Below, piece by piece: positions 9,701 through 20,062 of a DNA stretch of 64,000 nt. Under the pieces are notes generated by a model, which saw only the letters and a list, made by a program, of their open reading frames with translations, did not search any database and was not told where the DNA came from. Source of the stretch: G965197555 sp965197555 (lineage in GTDB: Bacteria; Chloroflexota; Dehalococcoidia; Lucifugimonadales; UBA3495); the NCBI GenBank assembly GCA_965197555.1, contig OZ240213.1, forward strand, positions 682,001 through 746,000, read 5' to 3'. Numbering within the stretch: position 1 is the stretch's first letter; each line of letters starts with the position of its first letter. Both the position numbers and the translations under genes were made by a program.

Positions 9701-9928
9701 GTCCTGGGTGGAGAGCCCTGCATCATCTTCGAAGACGAGTTGCTGTTGTGCGGCACGACTGGTCTTCCTGGGCTTGGGGATGGGGGTAAGGAACTCAGCG
9801 CTACGGCGGTTCTCGATAATCCGCTGTGTCGGTTGACCAGCCGTGTCCAACTCCCAGTGCTGTCCCGGGTACTCATAGGGGGAGTTCAGGATCGGTTGGT
9901 CGAAGAATCGGTCTTCGGGAGGGGGCAT
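6782..9928 (-). CDS. Type III-like restriction endonuclease subunit (Res), BPTD_3080-like
   Basis: This 1,048-residue protein combines an SF2 helicase/translocase and a nuclease. The Walker A is KLATGAGKTTVMAMII near residue 180 and the DEAH box is VLNDEAHHCYRH near 315. SAT-type motif III is DLSATPFF and motif VI lies in CEQVIGRALRRQ. The C-terminal 120 residues carry a PD-(D/E)xK nuclease: YIPDFILRVDDG, then VVEIKGYRG. The enzyme would translocate on unmodified DNA and cleave it. It is the first gene of the leftward operon whose later members include the methyltransferase. Type III Res proteins are usually about 900-1,000 residues, so the gene looks intact. Confidence 0.88.
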   Translation of the reverse strand: MPPPEDRFFDQPILNSPYEYPGQHWELDTAGQPTQRIIENRRSAEFLTPIPKPRKTSRAAQQQLVFEDDAGLSTQDQQYEVTAAVNEIRRHVDQWRTIPNPNSWGVTPETARLLQHWRHHQFSHFRPFFCQIEAVETMIWLTEVAPNLGPTGRRILDRLARVNEDANPELFRNALKLATGAGKTTVMAMIIAWQTVNAVRRPNSPRFTKGFLVVAPGITIRDRLQVLKPNDLNSYYASRELVPNDMLGYLGQAQIVITNFHAMRLRERSDLSSGGRALLKGRGPELNTQETEGQMIQRVMQELMGMKNIMVLNDEAHHCYRHKPLEDDEIPLRGEEKREADKNSEEARIWISGLEIVKRKLGIQRVIDLSATPFFLRGSGYAEGTLFHWTVSDFSLMDAIESGIVKLPRVPVSDNIMDEMPKFRALWETIRTRMPRAGRSNNANLDPLSLPVELQTALEALYGHYEKVYETWENDEDATVPPCFIIVCNNTSTSKLVYDYISGFSRENEDESLAFNEGRLPLFRNFDEYGNRIPRPRTLLIDSEQLESGEALDREFRAMAGTELEVFRRERVARTGDQREADNLTDQDLLREVMNTVGKEGRLGESIRCVVSVSMLTEGWDANNVTHILGVRAFGTQLLCEQVIGRALRRQSYDLNEEGRFDVEYADVLGVPFDFTAQPVVVGPGTRRRTVQVNAVRPERDHLEIHFPRVAGYRVDAPKEELTADFTDDSILELTPELIGPSVTRNEGIIGEGVDLTLVHTGDLRRSTLLFHLTQRLLYTKWRDAGEEPQLYLFGRLKGIVRQWLDSCLVCKGGTFPAQLMYQQLADTACEKIAAAIARAHADERPVKAMLDPFNPSGSTNFVNFTTSKENRWRTDSRKCHINWAVLDSNWEAEFCRVVEGHPRVRAYVKNHNLGLEVPYRGGSTSRTYIPDFILRVDDGREDMLNLVVEIKGYRGEDAKEKKDTMETYWVPGVNNLAQYGRWAFAEFTDVYDMEAGFDRVIAQIAGETQSGEPVDYEGLNFKELLAAAPLEGIDLTRSREFPREIDF

Positions 9929-10001
9929 GATTGTTCACCTGAACCTTCACGCAGAATCCTGCGATCTAGACGCGGATTCCACGATTCTGTGTCGTGCAAT
10001 A

Positions 10002-10055
10002 ATTATAATAGAAGGAAGGAGGAGGTCGAGACTTTGGCCTCATATTATCGACCTC
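10002..10055 (-). promoter_or_regulatory. Candidate promoter and inverted repeat ahead of the restriction operon
   Basis: A TATAAT (-10) lies at 10002-10007 on the minus strand, about 75 bases before the res start. No good -35 is seen. Instead an 8-base inverted repeat, GAGGTCGA (10022-10029) and TCGACCTC (10048-10055), sits over the -35 position and upstream of it, as an operator or activator site would. Assignment is by eye. Confidence 0.35.
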
Positions 10056-10131
10056 GAACATTCGCCGAACCCGTAGCCGAGGCTTCACATGATCCGTGCC
10101 GCCTGGAAGAGCACACGGACCCGTAGAAAAG

Positions 10132-10163
10132 AGAAACCCCCGGCGGCTGCCGAGGGTTTTGTT
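10132..10163 (-). terminator. Intrinsic terminator after tRNA-fMet
   Basis: A GC-rich hairpin (CGGC with GCCG plus flanking CCC/GGG, one mismatch) is bordered by T-rich sequence on both strands. It can stop leftward transcription of the 23S-tRNA unit and rightward readthrough. Confidence 0.6.
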
Positions 10164-10176
10164 GTTTAGCTGTAGT

Positions 10177-10251
10177 TGGTAGCGGGGGTTGGACTCGAAC
10201 CAACGACCTTCGGGTTATGAGCCCGACGAGCTGCCACTGCTCCACCCCGCG
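10177..10251 (-). tRNA. Initiator tRNA-fMet (CAU)
   Basis: A full cloverleaf with encoded CCA is present. The anticodon loop is CTCATAA, giving anticodon CAU. Two hallmarks mark it as initiator rather than elongator: the anticodon stem ends in three consecutive G:C pairs (GGG/CCC), and position 1 (C) is mismatched with position 72 (T). It follows the 23S gene by about 145 bases in the same orientation and is probably co-transcribed with it. Confidence 0.92.
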
Positions 10252-10258
10252 TTGCCAC

Positions 10259-10351
10259 CCTTCGACAAGCTCAAGGTGAGCGGGCTTTTGCCCCGCTGCC
10301 CAGCGTAACCCTGTGTCCCCTCTTGGGGGATTGGGTGAGCCTGTCGAACCA
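10259..10351. repeat. REP-like dispersed repeat copies between 23S and tRNA-fMet
   Basis: Two short pieces, TTCGACAAGCTCAAGG near 10261 and GTGAGCCTGTCGAACC near 10334, match the repeat family clustered at 24206-24455. They lie as an inverted pair, with a small GC hairpin near 10279-10297 between them. Confidence 0.5.
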
Positions 10352-10374
10352 AAAGAATAAGAAGCCGAAACCTA

Positions 10375-10394
10375 AAGTTTGAAACTCCTAGCGT

Positions 10395-10402
<8 letters not shown>
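10375..10402. repeat. 23S processing stem, 3' arm
   Basis: About 28 bases here are the reverse complement of 13894-13921 with two mismatches. The pair brackets the 23S gene, so the precursor RNA can fold into a long stem of the type cut by RNase III to release the mature rRNA. Confidence 0.8.
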
Positions 10403-13893
<3,491 letters not shown>

Positions 13894-13901
<8 letters not shown>

Positions 13902-13921
13902 ACGCTAGGAACTTCAAACTT
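13894..13921. repeat. 23S processing stem, 5' arm
   Basis: This is the inverted partner of 10375-10402, flanking the mature 5' end of 23S. Pairing is near perfect over about 28 bases. Confidence 0.8.
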
Positions 13922-13954
13922 GATGTTGTTGCGCTATCGCAGGATTTCGACTTC

Positions 13955-13976
13955 TTATTCAGTTGTTAAGGTGCTA
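13955..13976 (-). promoter_or_regulatory. boxA-like antitermination site in the 23S leader
   Basis: The minus strand reads TAGCACCTTAACAACTGAAT, resembling the bacterial rrn boxA core (TGCTCTTTAACA) bound by NusB-S10. It lies about 55 bases before the mature 23S end, just downstream of a terminator-like hairpin. Confidence 0.5.
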
Positions 13977-13984
13977 CAAGAGAA

Positions 13985-14014
13985 ACGGCGGCTGGGGCAT
14001 TCCCCGAGCCACCG
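13985..14014 (-). terminator. Terminator-like hairpin inside the 23S leader
   Basis: On the minus strand a strong stem forms between CGGTGGCTCGGGG and CCCCAGCCGCCG, around a small AATG-type loop. TTTCTCTTG follows. It lies between the rrn promoter and the boxA-like site. It may act as an attenuator overcome by antitermination, or stop readthrough from upstream. Confidence 0.5.
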
Positions 14015-14092
14015 CCCAGGTTTCCCAGCCTTTGTGTCTTTTATCAAGCTTCGCGCATTCTTTACGGAAAACCGCTCCCTTGTGGAAAAGCA

Positions 14093-14121
14093 ATTATATG
14101 GACGTTCCGGGCTCCCGTCAA
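14093..14121 (-). promoter_or_regulatory. Promoter of the 23S gene
   Basis: On the minus strand TTGACG (14121-14116) and TATAAT (14098-14093) are separated by exactly 17 bases, a near-consensus sigma70-type promoter. It lies about 190 bases before the 23S 5' end and shows the 23S unit is transcribed independently of a 16S gene. Confidence 0.8.
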
Positions 14122-14207
14122 GGGCTTTAACGCGGCACTGGGATCGAATGGCACCCTTAACCTGAAGATCCTGGGGTGGAATGTAAGTAGACGGTCCTTG
14201 GAAGACC

Positions 14208-14310
14208 TGCCGGCCCTTGAAAATGGGCTGGCGCTTTTCCAGGAAGGCCTGCACCGCCTCTTTGTGGTCCTCTGTGTTCCGGGCTTGCTCCTGGGCCACG
14301 TGGGCGACAG
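14208..14310 (-). pseudogene. Stray copy of the 3' end of an enoyl-CoA hydratase gene
   Basis: About 100 bases are some 85% identical to 14873-14975, the last 33 codons of the intact crotonase gene. Translation gives AHVAQEQARNTEDHKEAVQA then FLEKRQPIFKGR. The stop is lost and reading runs on into unrelated sequence. The 5' nine-tenths of the gene is absent. It is either what is left of a tandem paralogue or a duplicated 3' end. Confidence 0.7.
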
Positions 14311-14365
14311 GTAGTTTCGTAGACATGGTATTGTACAATTCGCTAACGACTCTGGGGAGAAGAAG

Positions 14366-14650
14366 ATGCTGGTCTACAAAGCTATGTTCAAATTCCTGGA
14401 CGAGGGCGTCCATGGTGAAACCTTGGACTTTCCGGGAGCGATCACGCACGGAAAAGACCTGGCGGAAGCCAGACTACTGTTGGCCAGTGCCCTGGTAGAC
14501 CTAGCCGAAGTGCATCTCGAACGCGGCGAGCCCTTACCCAAGCCCGACCCGACTCTTACAGATGAAGAGGCCGATCTGGAGGAGCCTATCTACCTTCTTC
14601 TTCAGGCGGCGTCGAGAGTGGCACTTGTGCCACAAGACGTATTGACGTGA
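14366..14650 (+). CDS. hicB: HicB-type antitoxin
   Basis: The 94-residue acidic protein begins MLVYKAMFKFLDEGVHGETL, resembling the partial RNase H-like fold of HicB antitoxins, and includes ALVDLAEVHLERGEPLPKPD. This is the family's typical LAxxLxxxLExGxPLPxP pattern. A GGGGAGAAG Shine-Dalgarno precedes the ATG. The stop overlaps the start of the hicA-like toxin by 4 bases. HicB normally neutralises HicA and may repress the operon. No C-terminal DNA-binding domain is obvious here. Confidence 0.8.
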   Translation: MLVYKAMFKFLDEGVHGETLDFPGAITHGKDLAEARLLLASALVDLAEVHLERGEPLPKPDPTLTDEEADLEEPIYLLLQAASRVALVPQDVLT

Positions 14651-14835
14651 GGCGACGCGACCTACTACAACATTTGCGCGAACACGGGTGTCAGTTTGTT
14701 CGAGAAGGAGGCGACCATGCGATCTGGGAAAACCCGGTTCTCAACCGTAGATCATCGATAGGACGCCACCGAGACATCCCAAACTTCACGGCTATACGGA
14801 TCTGCCGCCAACTTGGTGTCCCTTCCCCTCGCTAA
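14647..14835 (+). CDS. hicA: HicA-type mRNA interferase toxin
   Basis: The 62-residue product starts with GTG in a GTGA overlap with hicB. It has the double-stranded RNA-binding-like HicA pattern: RDLLQHLREHGCQFVREGGD, then the catalytic-His segment GGDHAIWENP and RHRDIPNFTAIRICRQLGV. HicA cleaves mRNA in translation-independent fashion. The antitoxin-first order is common. The pair lies between a stray crotonase 3' end and the intact crotonase gene. Confidence 0.82.
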   Translation: MRRRDLLQHLREHGCQFVREGGDHAIWENPVLNRRSSIGRHRDIPNFTAIRICRQLGVPSPR

Positions 14836-14864
14836 GATCGTTAAAGACGCAGCGCTAAATCCGC

Positions 14865-15734
14865 CTACCGCCCCTTAAACTCCGGCCGCCGCTTTTCCAG
14901 AAAAGCCTGCACCGCCTCTTTGTGGTCCTCTGTGCTCCGGGCTTGCTCCTGGGCCACGTGAGCAATTTCCAGGCTCTCCTCCATACTGGAGTCCAGGCTT
15001 CGGTGGGCCAAGTATTTGATCAGCGAGAGAGCTTGGGGAGGCCCTTGGGCGATGCGCGCCGCCAGCTCCATGGCGGCCTCCATCAACGTCTCATCGGGCA
15101 CCACTTTGCTGACCAGCCCCATCCGGTAGGCCTCGTTCCCGTCTATCCTGTCCCCGGTATATTGCAGGAGCAAGGTGTTGCTCAGGCCAATTAGCCTAGG
15201 CAACTGCCAGGAGCTCCCGTCCCCAGGTATCAAGCCCATGCGGACAAAAGCTTCGGAGAACACGGCCTTCTCCGCCGCGATGCGAATGTCACAGCCCAGG
15301 GCCACGCCCAGGCCCAGGCCCACGCCCATTGCGTGGCCGTTTACAGCGGCGATGGACGGCTTCTGTAGCTGGTGGATCCTCAAAGGGATCTGGCTGGCCC
15401 GACCTGCAAACTGTATATTCCCGGTCCTCCGGGCCAACCGGGCTTCCATTGTCCCCCAAGGCAGTGCCGGAGCGGCTCCGTCTTCTGGGCTGTGTTGGTC
15501 CCTCTCCTGAATCGTCCGGTTAAACCCTCGTACGTTTGCCCCGGAACAGAACGAGGGCTCGGTTCCGGTGAATAGAACCACCCGCTGGTCAGGGCTACCC
15601 TCGAAACTGTCCAGAGCGTCCATCACCTCCAGCGCCATGTCCGGCCCCAGAGCGTTCCTAGTGGCTGGGTCGTGCATGGTTAGAATCAACACGTTGTTTC
15701 TGTTTTCGGTCTTGATGAACTGGTACTCTGTCAT
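14865..15734 (-). CDS. Enoyl-CoA hydratase/isomerase (crotonase family)
   Basis: A complete crotonase fold protein of 289 residues. The first oxyanion-hole strand is EPSFCSGANVRGF. The second is KPSIAAVNGHAMGVGLGLGV, followed by CDIRIAAEKAVFSEAFVRMG. The family hydrates or rearranges acyl-CoA thioesters in fatty-acid or aromatic degradation. The helix near residue 160 has the GLIPGDGSSWQLPRLIG segment, where catalytic Glu residues vary by subfamily, so the exact reaction is open. The last 33 codons recur as a stray copy at 14208-14310. Confidence 0.88.
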   Translation of the reverse strand: MTEYQFIKTENRNNVLILTMHDPATRNALGPDMALEVMDALDSFEGSPDQRVVLFTGTEPSFCSGANVRGFNRTIQERDQHSPEDGAAPALPWGTMEARLARRTGNIQFAGRASQIPLRIHQLQKPSIAAVNGHAMGVGLGLGVALGCDIRIAAEKAVFSEAFVRMGLIPGDGSSWQLPRLIGLSNTLLLQYTGDRIDGNEAYRMGLVSKVVPDETLMEAAMELAARIAQGPPQALSLIKYLAHRSLDSSMEESLEIAHVAQEQARSTEDHKEAVQAFLEKRRPEFKGR

Positions 15735-15972
15735 AATTCCTCTGTGCTTCAGACATGCTTGGGCTGCCGTGCGGCCTGATGTCTCATTAACCTTAGAGGG
15801 TGACTATTCGCCCGGCGGTAGCAGGAAAAATAGCAAGGGTCTATAATCTCTGAGGTTGGTGTTAGAATCGCCAGCGACGCCAGGCTACTGAAGACAAGAA
15901 ACGCCGACGCCGAAATGTAGAGAAAGGTTAGCATATGGCTTGCGGCGTAAACAACAAGGGAGGTACACCCTT

Positions 15973-16401
15973 ATGCAACAGGGCACCATTATAAATATTC
16001 ACATCGCCAGAGTGAAAGAGACTCCCTCTGACCCTGTACAGGAAGCCACCGCTATTTCGGCCCAGGGACTGGAGGGTGACCGCAGTTGCAAAGTGGGCAA
16101 CCCGCGGCAGGTGTTGGTGATGGACAAAGAGACCTTGGATCAGATGGAGCTCAACCCAGGCCAGATCAAGGAAAACATCACCACCACCGGTCTGGACTTG
16201 TCTAAGACAGAGGCCGGTCAAGTGTTCTTTATCGGCGACGAAGTGACGATGGAGATTGTCGGCGAGTGCGAGCCGTGCGGCAAAATGGACGCTATCCGTC
16301 AAGGCCTACAGCAAAAGCTCAACCACAGACGGGGCATGCTGGCGGTGGTGGTCAACGGCGGGCCCTTCAAGGTGGGCGACCCAATCCGCGTGGAGCCCTA
16401 G
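15973..16401 (+). CDS. MOSC domain protein
   Basis: A GGGAGG Shine-Dalgarno 9 bases upstream favours the ATG at 15973 over a more distant in-frame start at 15940. The 142-residue product is a stand-alone MOSC domain: GTIINIHIARVKETPSDPV, AQGLEGDRSC, and the conserved Cys in VGECEPCGKMDAIRQGLQ. A closing VVVNGGPFKVGDPIRV completes it. MOSC domains occur in molybdenum-cofactor sulfurases and related sulfur carriers; the Cys is the likely reactive residue. A strong terminator follows. Confidence 0.85.
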   Translation: MQQGTIINIHIARVKETPSDPVQEATAISAQGLEGDRSCKVGNPRQVLVMDKETLDQMELNPGQIKENITTTGLDLSKTEAGQVFFIGDEVTMEIVGECEPCGKMDAIRQGLQQKLNHRRGMLAVVVNGGPFKVGDPIRVEP

Positions 16402-16483
16402 CCACCGGCCAACAATATCTGGTCTCCTTAACCTAAGGACGGGCTGCAATTCTCGAGCCCGCTCTTCATACGAGATCGATAAA

Positions 16484-16515
16484 AAAGCCCTCCCGATGGC
16501 TTTCGGGAGGGCTTT
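16484..16515 (+). terminator. Strong intrinsic terminator after the MOSC gene
   Basis: A perfect GCCCTCCCG/CGGGAGGGC stem with a short loop is flanked by A-rich and T-rich runs, so it can end transcription in both directions. Confidence 0.85.
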
Positions 16516-16529
16516 CATGTCTTATCGGC

Positions 16530-16656
16530 GCTAAGGCTAGGGCTGGCGTTCGCCGAAGGCCAATAGCTTGTCTTGGATGCTGGCGTTGGCTGGCGCCTCA
16601 ATGGCCGGGGCGAAGTTAGTCGTGTCCCTGCCCCCTCCAAGCAACCGGTTTATCAG
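16530..16656 (-). pseudogene. Stray copy of the 3' end of a TIGR03086-family gene
   Basis: About 125 bases are roughly 90% identical to the 3' end of the gene at 17558-18130. The translation INRLLGGGRDTTNFAPAIEA then PANASIQDKLLAF matches LIGRLLGGGRDTTNFAPAIE in the intact gene. The rest of the gene is missing. Confidence 0.7.
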
Positions 16657-16836
16657 TTGAGAATACCTTAGCCAGAGGCGCGGCCCCAGCGGCTCGTTCT
16701 GTTTATCTCTTGCGGGCGTAGCCCAATCGATAGAGGCCCGCTCCCAACGCCCGTGTTGCATGTTCAAGGCCTGCCACCCGCACCTGAAGCTATCATCATG
16801 TTCCGCCGGTCCCCTACAAGTCAAATTCTACCCTCC

Positions 16837-17217
16837 TCATATCCCGGCATCCCTCTGTTCCCGGTGCAGGACAGAGGGCGGCGGCTCGTCGAACGGCTCG
16901 TTCCTGTCGAGGGCGGTCTTCAGTCTTTCATACCACGCCTCCCAGGCCTTATGCGTTTCCTCCCGGCCAGCCTCGCGCCCTTCCTTGAAGCGCCTGGCCC
17001 TGTACTTCTCTGCAAACATTGCCGCAACCTCCCAAGTAGCGACGGCTGTCAATGTGACCGCAATCGCTGTGCTAAATCCCCGGCCTATGGCCAGGATGGT
17101 CTCAGGGAGCGTGTCCTCTACTCTATACGCGACTTCATACCAGGCAATTACACCAGTGGGGCAAAGAACGACGACAACCGATACGAATAGATACGAGTTC
17201 TCATGGTCACGAAACAA
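16837..17217 (-). CDS. Small membrane protein with C-terminal helical tail
   Basis: The 126-residue product has two hydrophobic spans, YLFVSVVVVLCPTGVIAWY (residues 9-27) and FSTAIAVTLTAVATWEVAAM (about 48-67). A charged, helix-prone tail rich in R, K and E follows. No family is recognised. It lies alone between the two TIGR03086 3' ends. The start at 17217 has only a weak ribosome site. Gene-like composition and the bipartite membrane pattern support it. Confidence 0.5.
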   Translation of the reverse strand: MFRDHENSYLFVSVVVVLCPTGVIAWYEVAYRVEDTLPETILAIGRGFSTAIAVTLTAVATWEVAAMFAEKYRARRFKEGREAGREETHKAWEAWYERLKTALDRNEPFDEPPPSVLHREQRDAGI

Positions 17218-17557
17218 CTATCGGTCGCTCTCGAAAATGAACAGAACCTTGAGTCGAGGGATACACCACCAGCAGCAGATGTGGCTCTCCGCCCTTATAA
17301 GCCTCCAGCCAGGGCTGGCATTTTGGAGGCGCCTGCTGATAACACGTTCGTAATCAATCCGCCCCACCACATGCTGGTAACGAGATACTTTCGTGCAACG
17401 GCCATGATGGAAACCAACTTTCCGGCAAGGGTGTTGGCTACAAGCCACCTTAATCTCGAAGCGTTGCTACACTTGCTACTGGGAACTGGACTTGGGCGAT
17501 GTCTCACATCATATGTACAACAGTGCTACTTATCCCCGTGCTACGAAAGGTATAGGA
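17218..17557. other. Intergenic, no gene seen
   Basis: A plus-strand frame of 124 codons is open here but lacks a ribosome site and any recognisable pattern. I see no RNA gene or terminator. Confidence 0.5.
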
Positions 17558-18130
17558 CTAGGGCTGGCGTCCGCTGAAGGCCAATAGCTTGTCTTGGATG
17601 GTGGCGTTGGCGGGCACCTCAATGGCTGGGGCGAAGTTAGTCGTGTCCCTGCCACCTCCGAGCAACCGGCCTATGAGTTCATAGCACACTTCAGCCAACC
17701 CGCTGTCCAAAGAGGTGCTCTGGCTGGTGGCCGTGGCCAAATCCCACTGGTGGATGAACATGTCCCCAAAGGGAATCAGGATGAACTGGCCGATGGGCAT
17801 TGAGCCGAAGGGCGCTTCGATCACTTTTTCCAGGTCGGTGGCCTTGACCGTCGTAAGCAAGCCGCTGGTAGCCGCTTCGAACCCGGCTGCGGCGCCCTCC
17901 GGAGGCAGTGGTCCACTAACCTCCATGGGGTTGACGCCGCCGGTGCCTGTCAAAATGCTGTTGAAAAACTGGGACACCTTGATATTGTGGTTGATCAAGG
18001 CTTGCACGTCCCACTCGGTGCAAGGGGTCGAGGCGTTTAGCTGATCGGCCCTCACCCCGGAGATGATTGATTGCATCGATTGTACCGCGCCTTCGTAGAC
18101 CTCAATAGGGTTTGGTCCCTGCTGTGCCAT
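17558..18130 (-). CDS. TIGR03086-family metal-binding protein (DinB/mycothiol isomerase-like)
   Basis: The 190-residue four-helix protein has STPCTEWDVQALINHNIKVS near residue 36 and FGDMFIHQWDLATAT near 125. These supply the His ligands of the DinB-like metal site. Related proteins are thiol-dependent transferases or isomerases; the substrate is not known. A ribosome site AAGGAGG is only 3 bases before a first ATG (18133) but 6 before the next (18130), which favours the latter. Its 3' end is repeated at 16530-16656. Confidence 0.85.
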   Translation of the reverse strand: MAQQGPNPIEVYEGAVQSMQSIISGVRADQLNASTPCTEWDVQALINHNIKVSQFFNSILTGTGGVNPMEVSGPLPPEGAAAGFEAATSGLLTTVKATDLEKVIEAPFGSMPIGQFILIPFGDMFIHQWDLATATSQSTSLDSGLAEVCYELIGRLLGGGRDTTNFAPAIEVPANATIQDKLLAFSGRQP

Positions 18131-18338
18131 CATCGGCCTCCTTGCTGCCTGTAAGTCTGCAACTTGATCGAATGACCCGCCATCGGCCGGAACAAAGGAG
18201 GTTCAAAGCTAAGCGGCTAATCCCACTGCACCGCTTAGCCGCGATTAACCTGCGCCGGTCAACTAGCGATTACTATCTCCCAGATTAGCGTCCTAAGGAC
18301 TATCTCTATTATTTGGAAGGATAAGTCGGTCTAGACCG

Positions 18339-19712
18339 TCACTGGGATTCGGGTTTCACCAGGGTCTGCCTGAGAGCACCGCCCACATCCGGCACCTGGC
18401 TAACGTCGGACCAAGTGTTGACCGCCTGGGAAACAGCCTCCCGGGACAATGCCAACCCCGCGTTTACCTCGAACTTGTTCCTGATATTATCGAAGCCCCA
18501 AGGGTTCTTCTGGCCGCCCAAGATATCCGCTCTCGCCGTGGTATGGTCAAAGACCCTTCCGTCCTTTAGGGTAATGCGGATGGGTAGGCCCTTTGACTGG
18601 TCTGTGGTGCCCTCTTCCGACTTTGCCATGACCCGGGTTCGCACCTTGTCCATGGTCTCCTGGATCTTGGGGTCGTCTATCTTCTCGTCCCGGAAGGTTT
18701 CGATGCCGATTTCGCTGTCGACCAAGGCCGCGGCGACGTTGTACTTGGCGCTGAACTTGCCCTTGAGGGAATCCTCGGGCTCTTGGTAAAGCATCACCAC
18801 GGAATAGAAGGACTGGTCCACTTCAGCGTTTGCCACGTCTTCATAGGTGAAGTTATGCTCACGCATTAGGCTAAAGAGGCTGTCCAGCATAGCGTGGTTT
18901 CCGCCACAGCAGGGGTATTTTTTGATAATCAGAGCGTCCTGAATCCGGAACGGTTGACCTAGATCGTCGGCCATCTGGTCTAGGTCGTAGATTCCTTCAC
19001 CAAGAACGGTCGCCGCGAAGCCGAAGGGGTGCTCAATGACCTGGTCCCCGGAGGTCAGGCCCCGCTGGGCTAATTGCACTGCGGTCACCCCATCACGGCA
19101 GCTCATCCCTGCATGCAACGGCTTGGTCATGGTGCCGAAGTTATGGATCAGGCCGCTGGACATGGAACCGGCGATGCCCAAGGCGGTAATCGTCTGCTCT
19201 TGGTCCAGCTTGAGCAGCTTGGCGCAGGCCGCGGTGCTGGCCAAGCGCCCCACCACGGCGGTGCTGTGGAATCCCCGTTGCATCTGTTCATATTTGGTTG
19301 TGTGCTGAATAGCCAGGCCCACTTCACAGCCAATAACGTAGGCTTCCAGCAGGTCCTGCCCACTGGCGCCGATGCTCTCCCCGATAGCTAGCAGAGCAGG
19401 AAATATGGCCACCGTGGGGTGACCGAACCCGCCGAAGTCATCGTAGTCCAACGCATGGCCCATGGTCCCGTTGGCTAGGGCGGCATTCGCCAGTGTGCTG
19501 CGCTGTCCTGAACCCAGTACAGACGCCTCAGGCGTACCCCCTTGGTCGGCAACATATTGCTCTATGATGCGTCCCACGGGCTCTACCGAGCCAGCCAGGA
19601 TCACGCCCAGCAAGTCGAAGCAGGACTCGTTGGCCACGCGGATTGCGTCCGGCGGAATGTCTTCGTAGTTTGTATTGACTATCCATTTGGCAATGGTTTC
19701 CGTCGCGCCCAT
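18339..19712 (-). CDS. MmgE/PrpD family protein (2-methylcitrate dehydratase-like)
   Basis: The protein has about 457 residues from the ATG at 19712, which has GGGAGGG at good spacing; an upstream in-frame ATG at 19730 is less likely. It shows the family pattern: FDLLGVILAGS, ALANGTMGHALDYDDFGGFG, HPTVAIFPALLAIGES, RGFHSTAVVGRLASTAACAK and KPLHAGMSCRDGVTAVQLA. Members dehydrate 2-methylcitrate or act on related tricarboxylic acids such as iminodisuccinate or aconitate. Substrate is open. It is divergent from the FAD oxidoreductase gene. Confidence 0.9.
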   Translation of the reverse strand: MGATETIAKWIVNTNYEDIPPDAIRVANESCFDLLGVILAGSVEPVGRIIEQYVADQGGTPEASVLGSGQRSTLANAALANGTMGHALDYDDFGGFGHPTVAIFPALLAIGESIGASGQDLLEAYVIGCEVGLAIQHTTKYEQMQRGFHSTAVVGRLASTAACAKLLKLDQEQTITALGIAGSMSSGLIHNFGTMTKPLHAGMSCRDGVTAVQLAQRGLTSGDQVIEHPFGFAATVLGEGIYDLDQMADDLGQPFRIQDALIIKKYPCCGGNHAMLDSLFSLMREHNFTYEDVANAEVDQSFYSVVMLYQEPEDSLKGKFSAKYNVAAALVDSEIGIETFRDEKIDDPKIQETMDKVRTRVMAKSEEGTTDQSKGLPIRITLKDGRVFDHTTARADILGGQKNPWGFDNIRNKFEVNAGLALSREAVSQAVNTWSDVSQVPDVGGALRQTLVKPESQ

Positions 19713-20059
19713 GGGCTTCCCTCCCGTCATGCGAGTTCGTCAAAGAGCTAAATAATAGTACATGGGTAAGGATAGGCGTAGCAACACGTACGTCAGCGGC
19801 TGGACTAGGGGCATCCGTTCTGCGTCTCCAATGGCTGACTTCTGAACCCCTCATCGGTTTTTGGGGTGAGAGTATAATTCACGGAGCACCCATCGCCCCG
19901 TTCTGGCGACAGGCTAGCAGCAGACACCCCCAGACAATGGGGCATAGGAGTGCTGATTGCTATAGATTCTCAAACCGTTCCAGGAGGCCGGCGCAATTGC
20001 CAGTGGATGTCAATGTTGCAACAGAATAAAAAGGCATAGTTGCAAAATAGCGGAGAGCC
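19713..20059. other. Divergent intergenic region
   Basis: This separates the leftward MmgE/PrpD gene from the rightward oxidoreductase. A TATAAT occurs at 19873-19878 on the plus strand without a convincing -35. No RNA gene is seen. Confidence 0.4.
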
Positions 20060-20062
20060 TTG

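Noticed and set aside
10252..10394. 5S rRNA between 23S and tRNA-fMet
   Set aside because: The gap of about 140 bases has REP-like pieces and none of the conserved 5S segments.
17203..17577. 124-codon plus-strand gene
   Set aside because: No ribosome site, no recognisable motif, and it overlaps the starts and ends of better-supported minus-strand genes.
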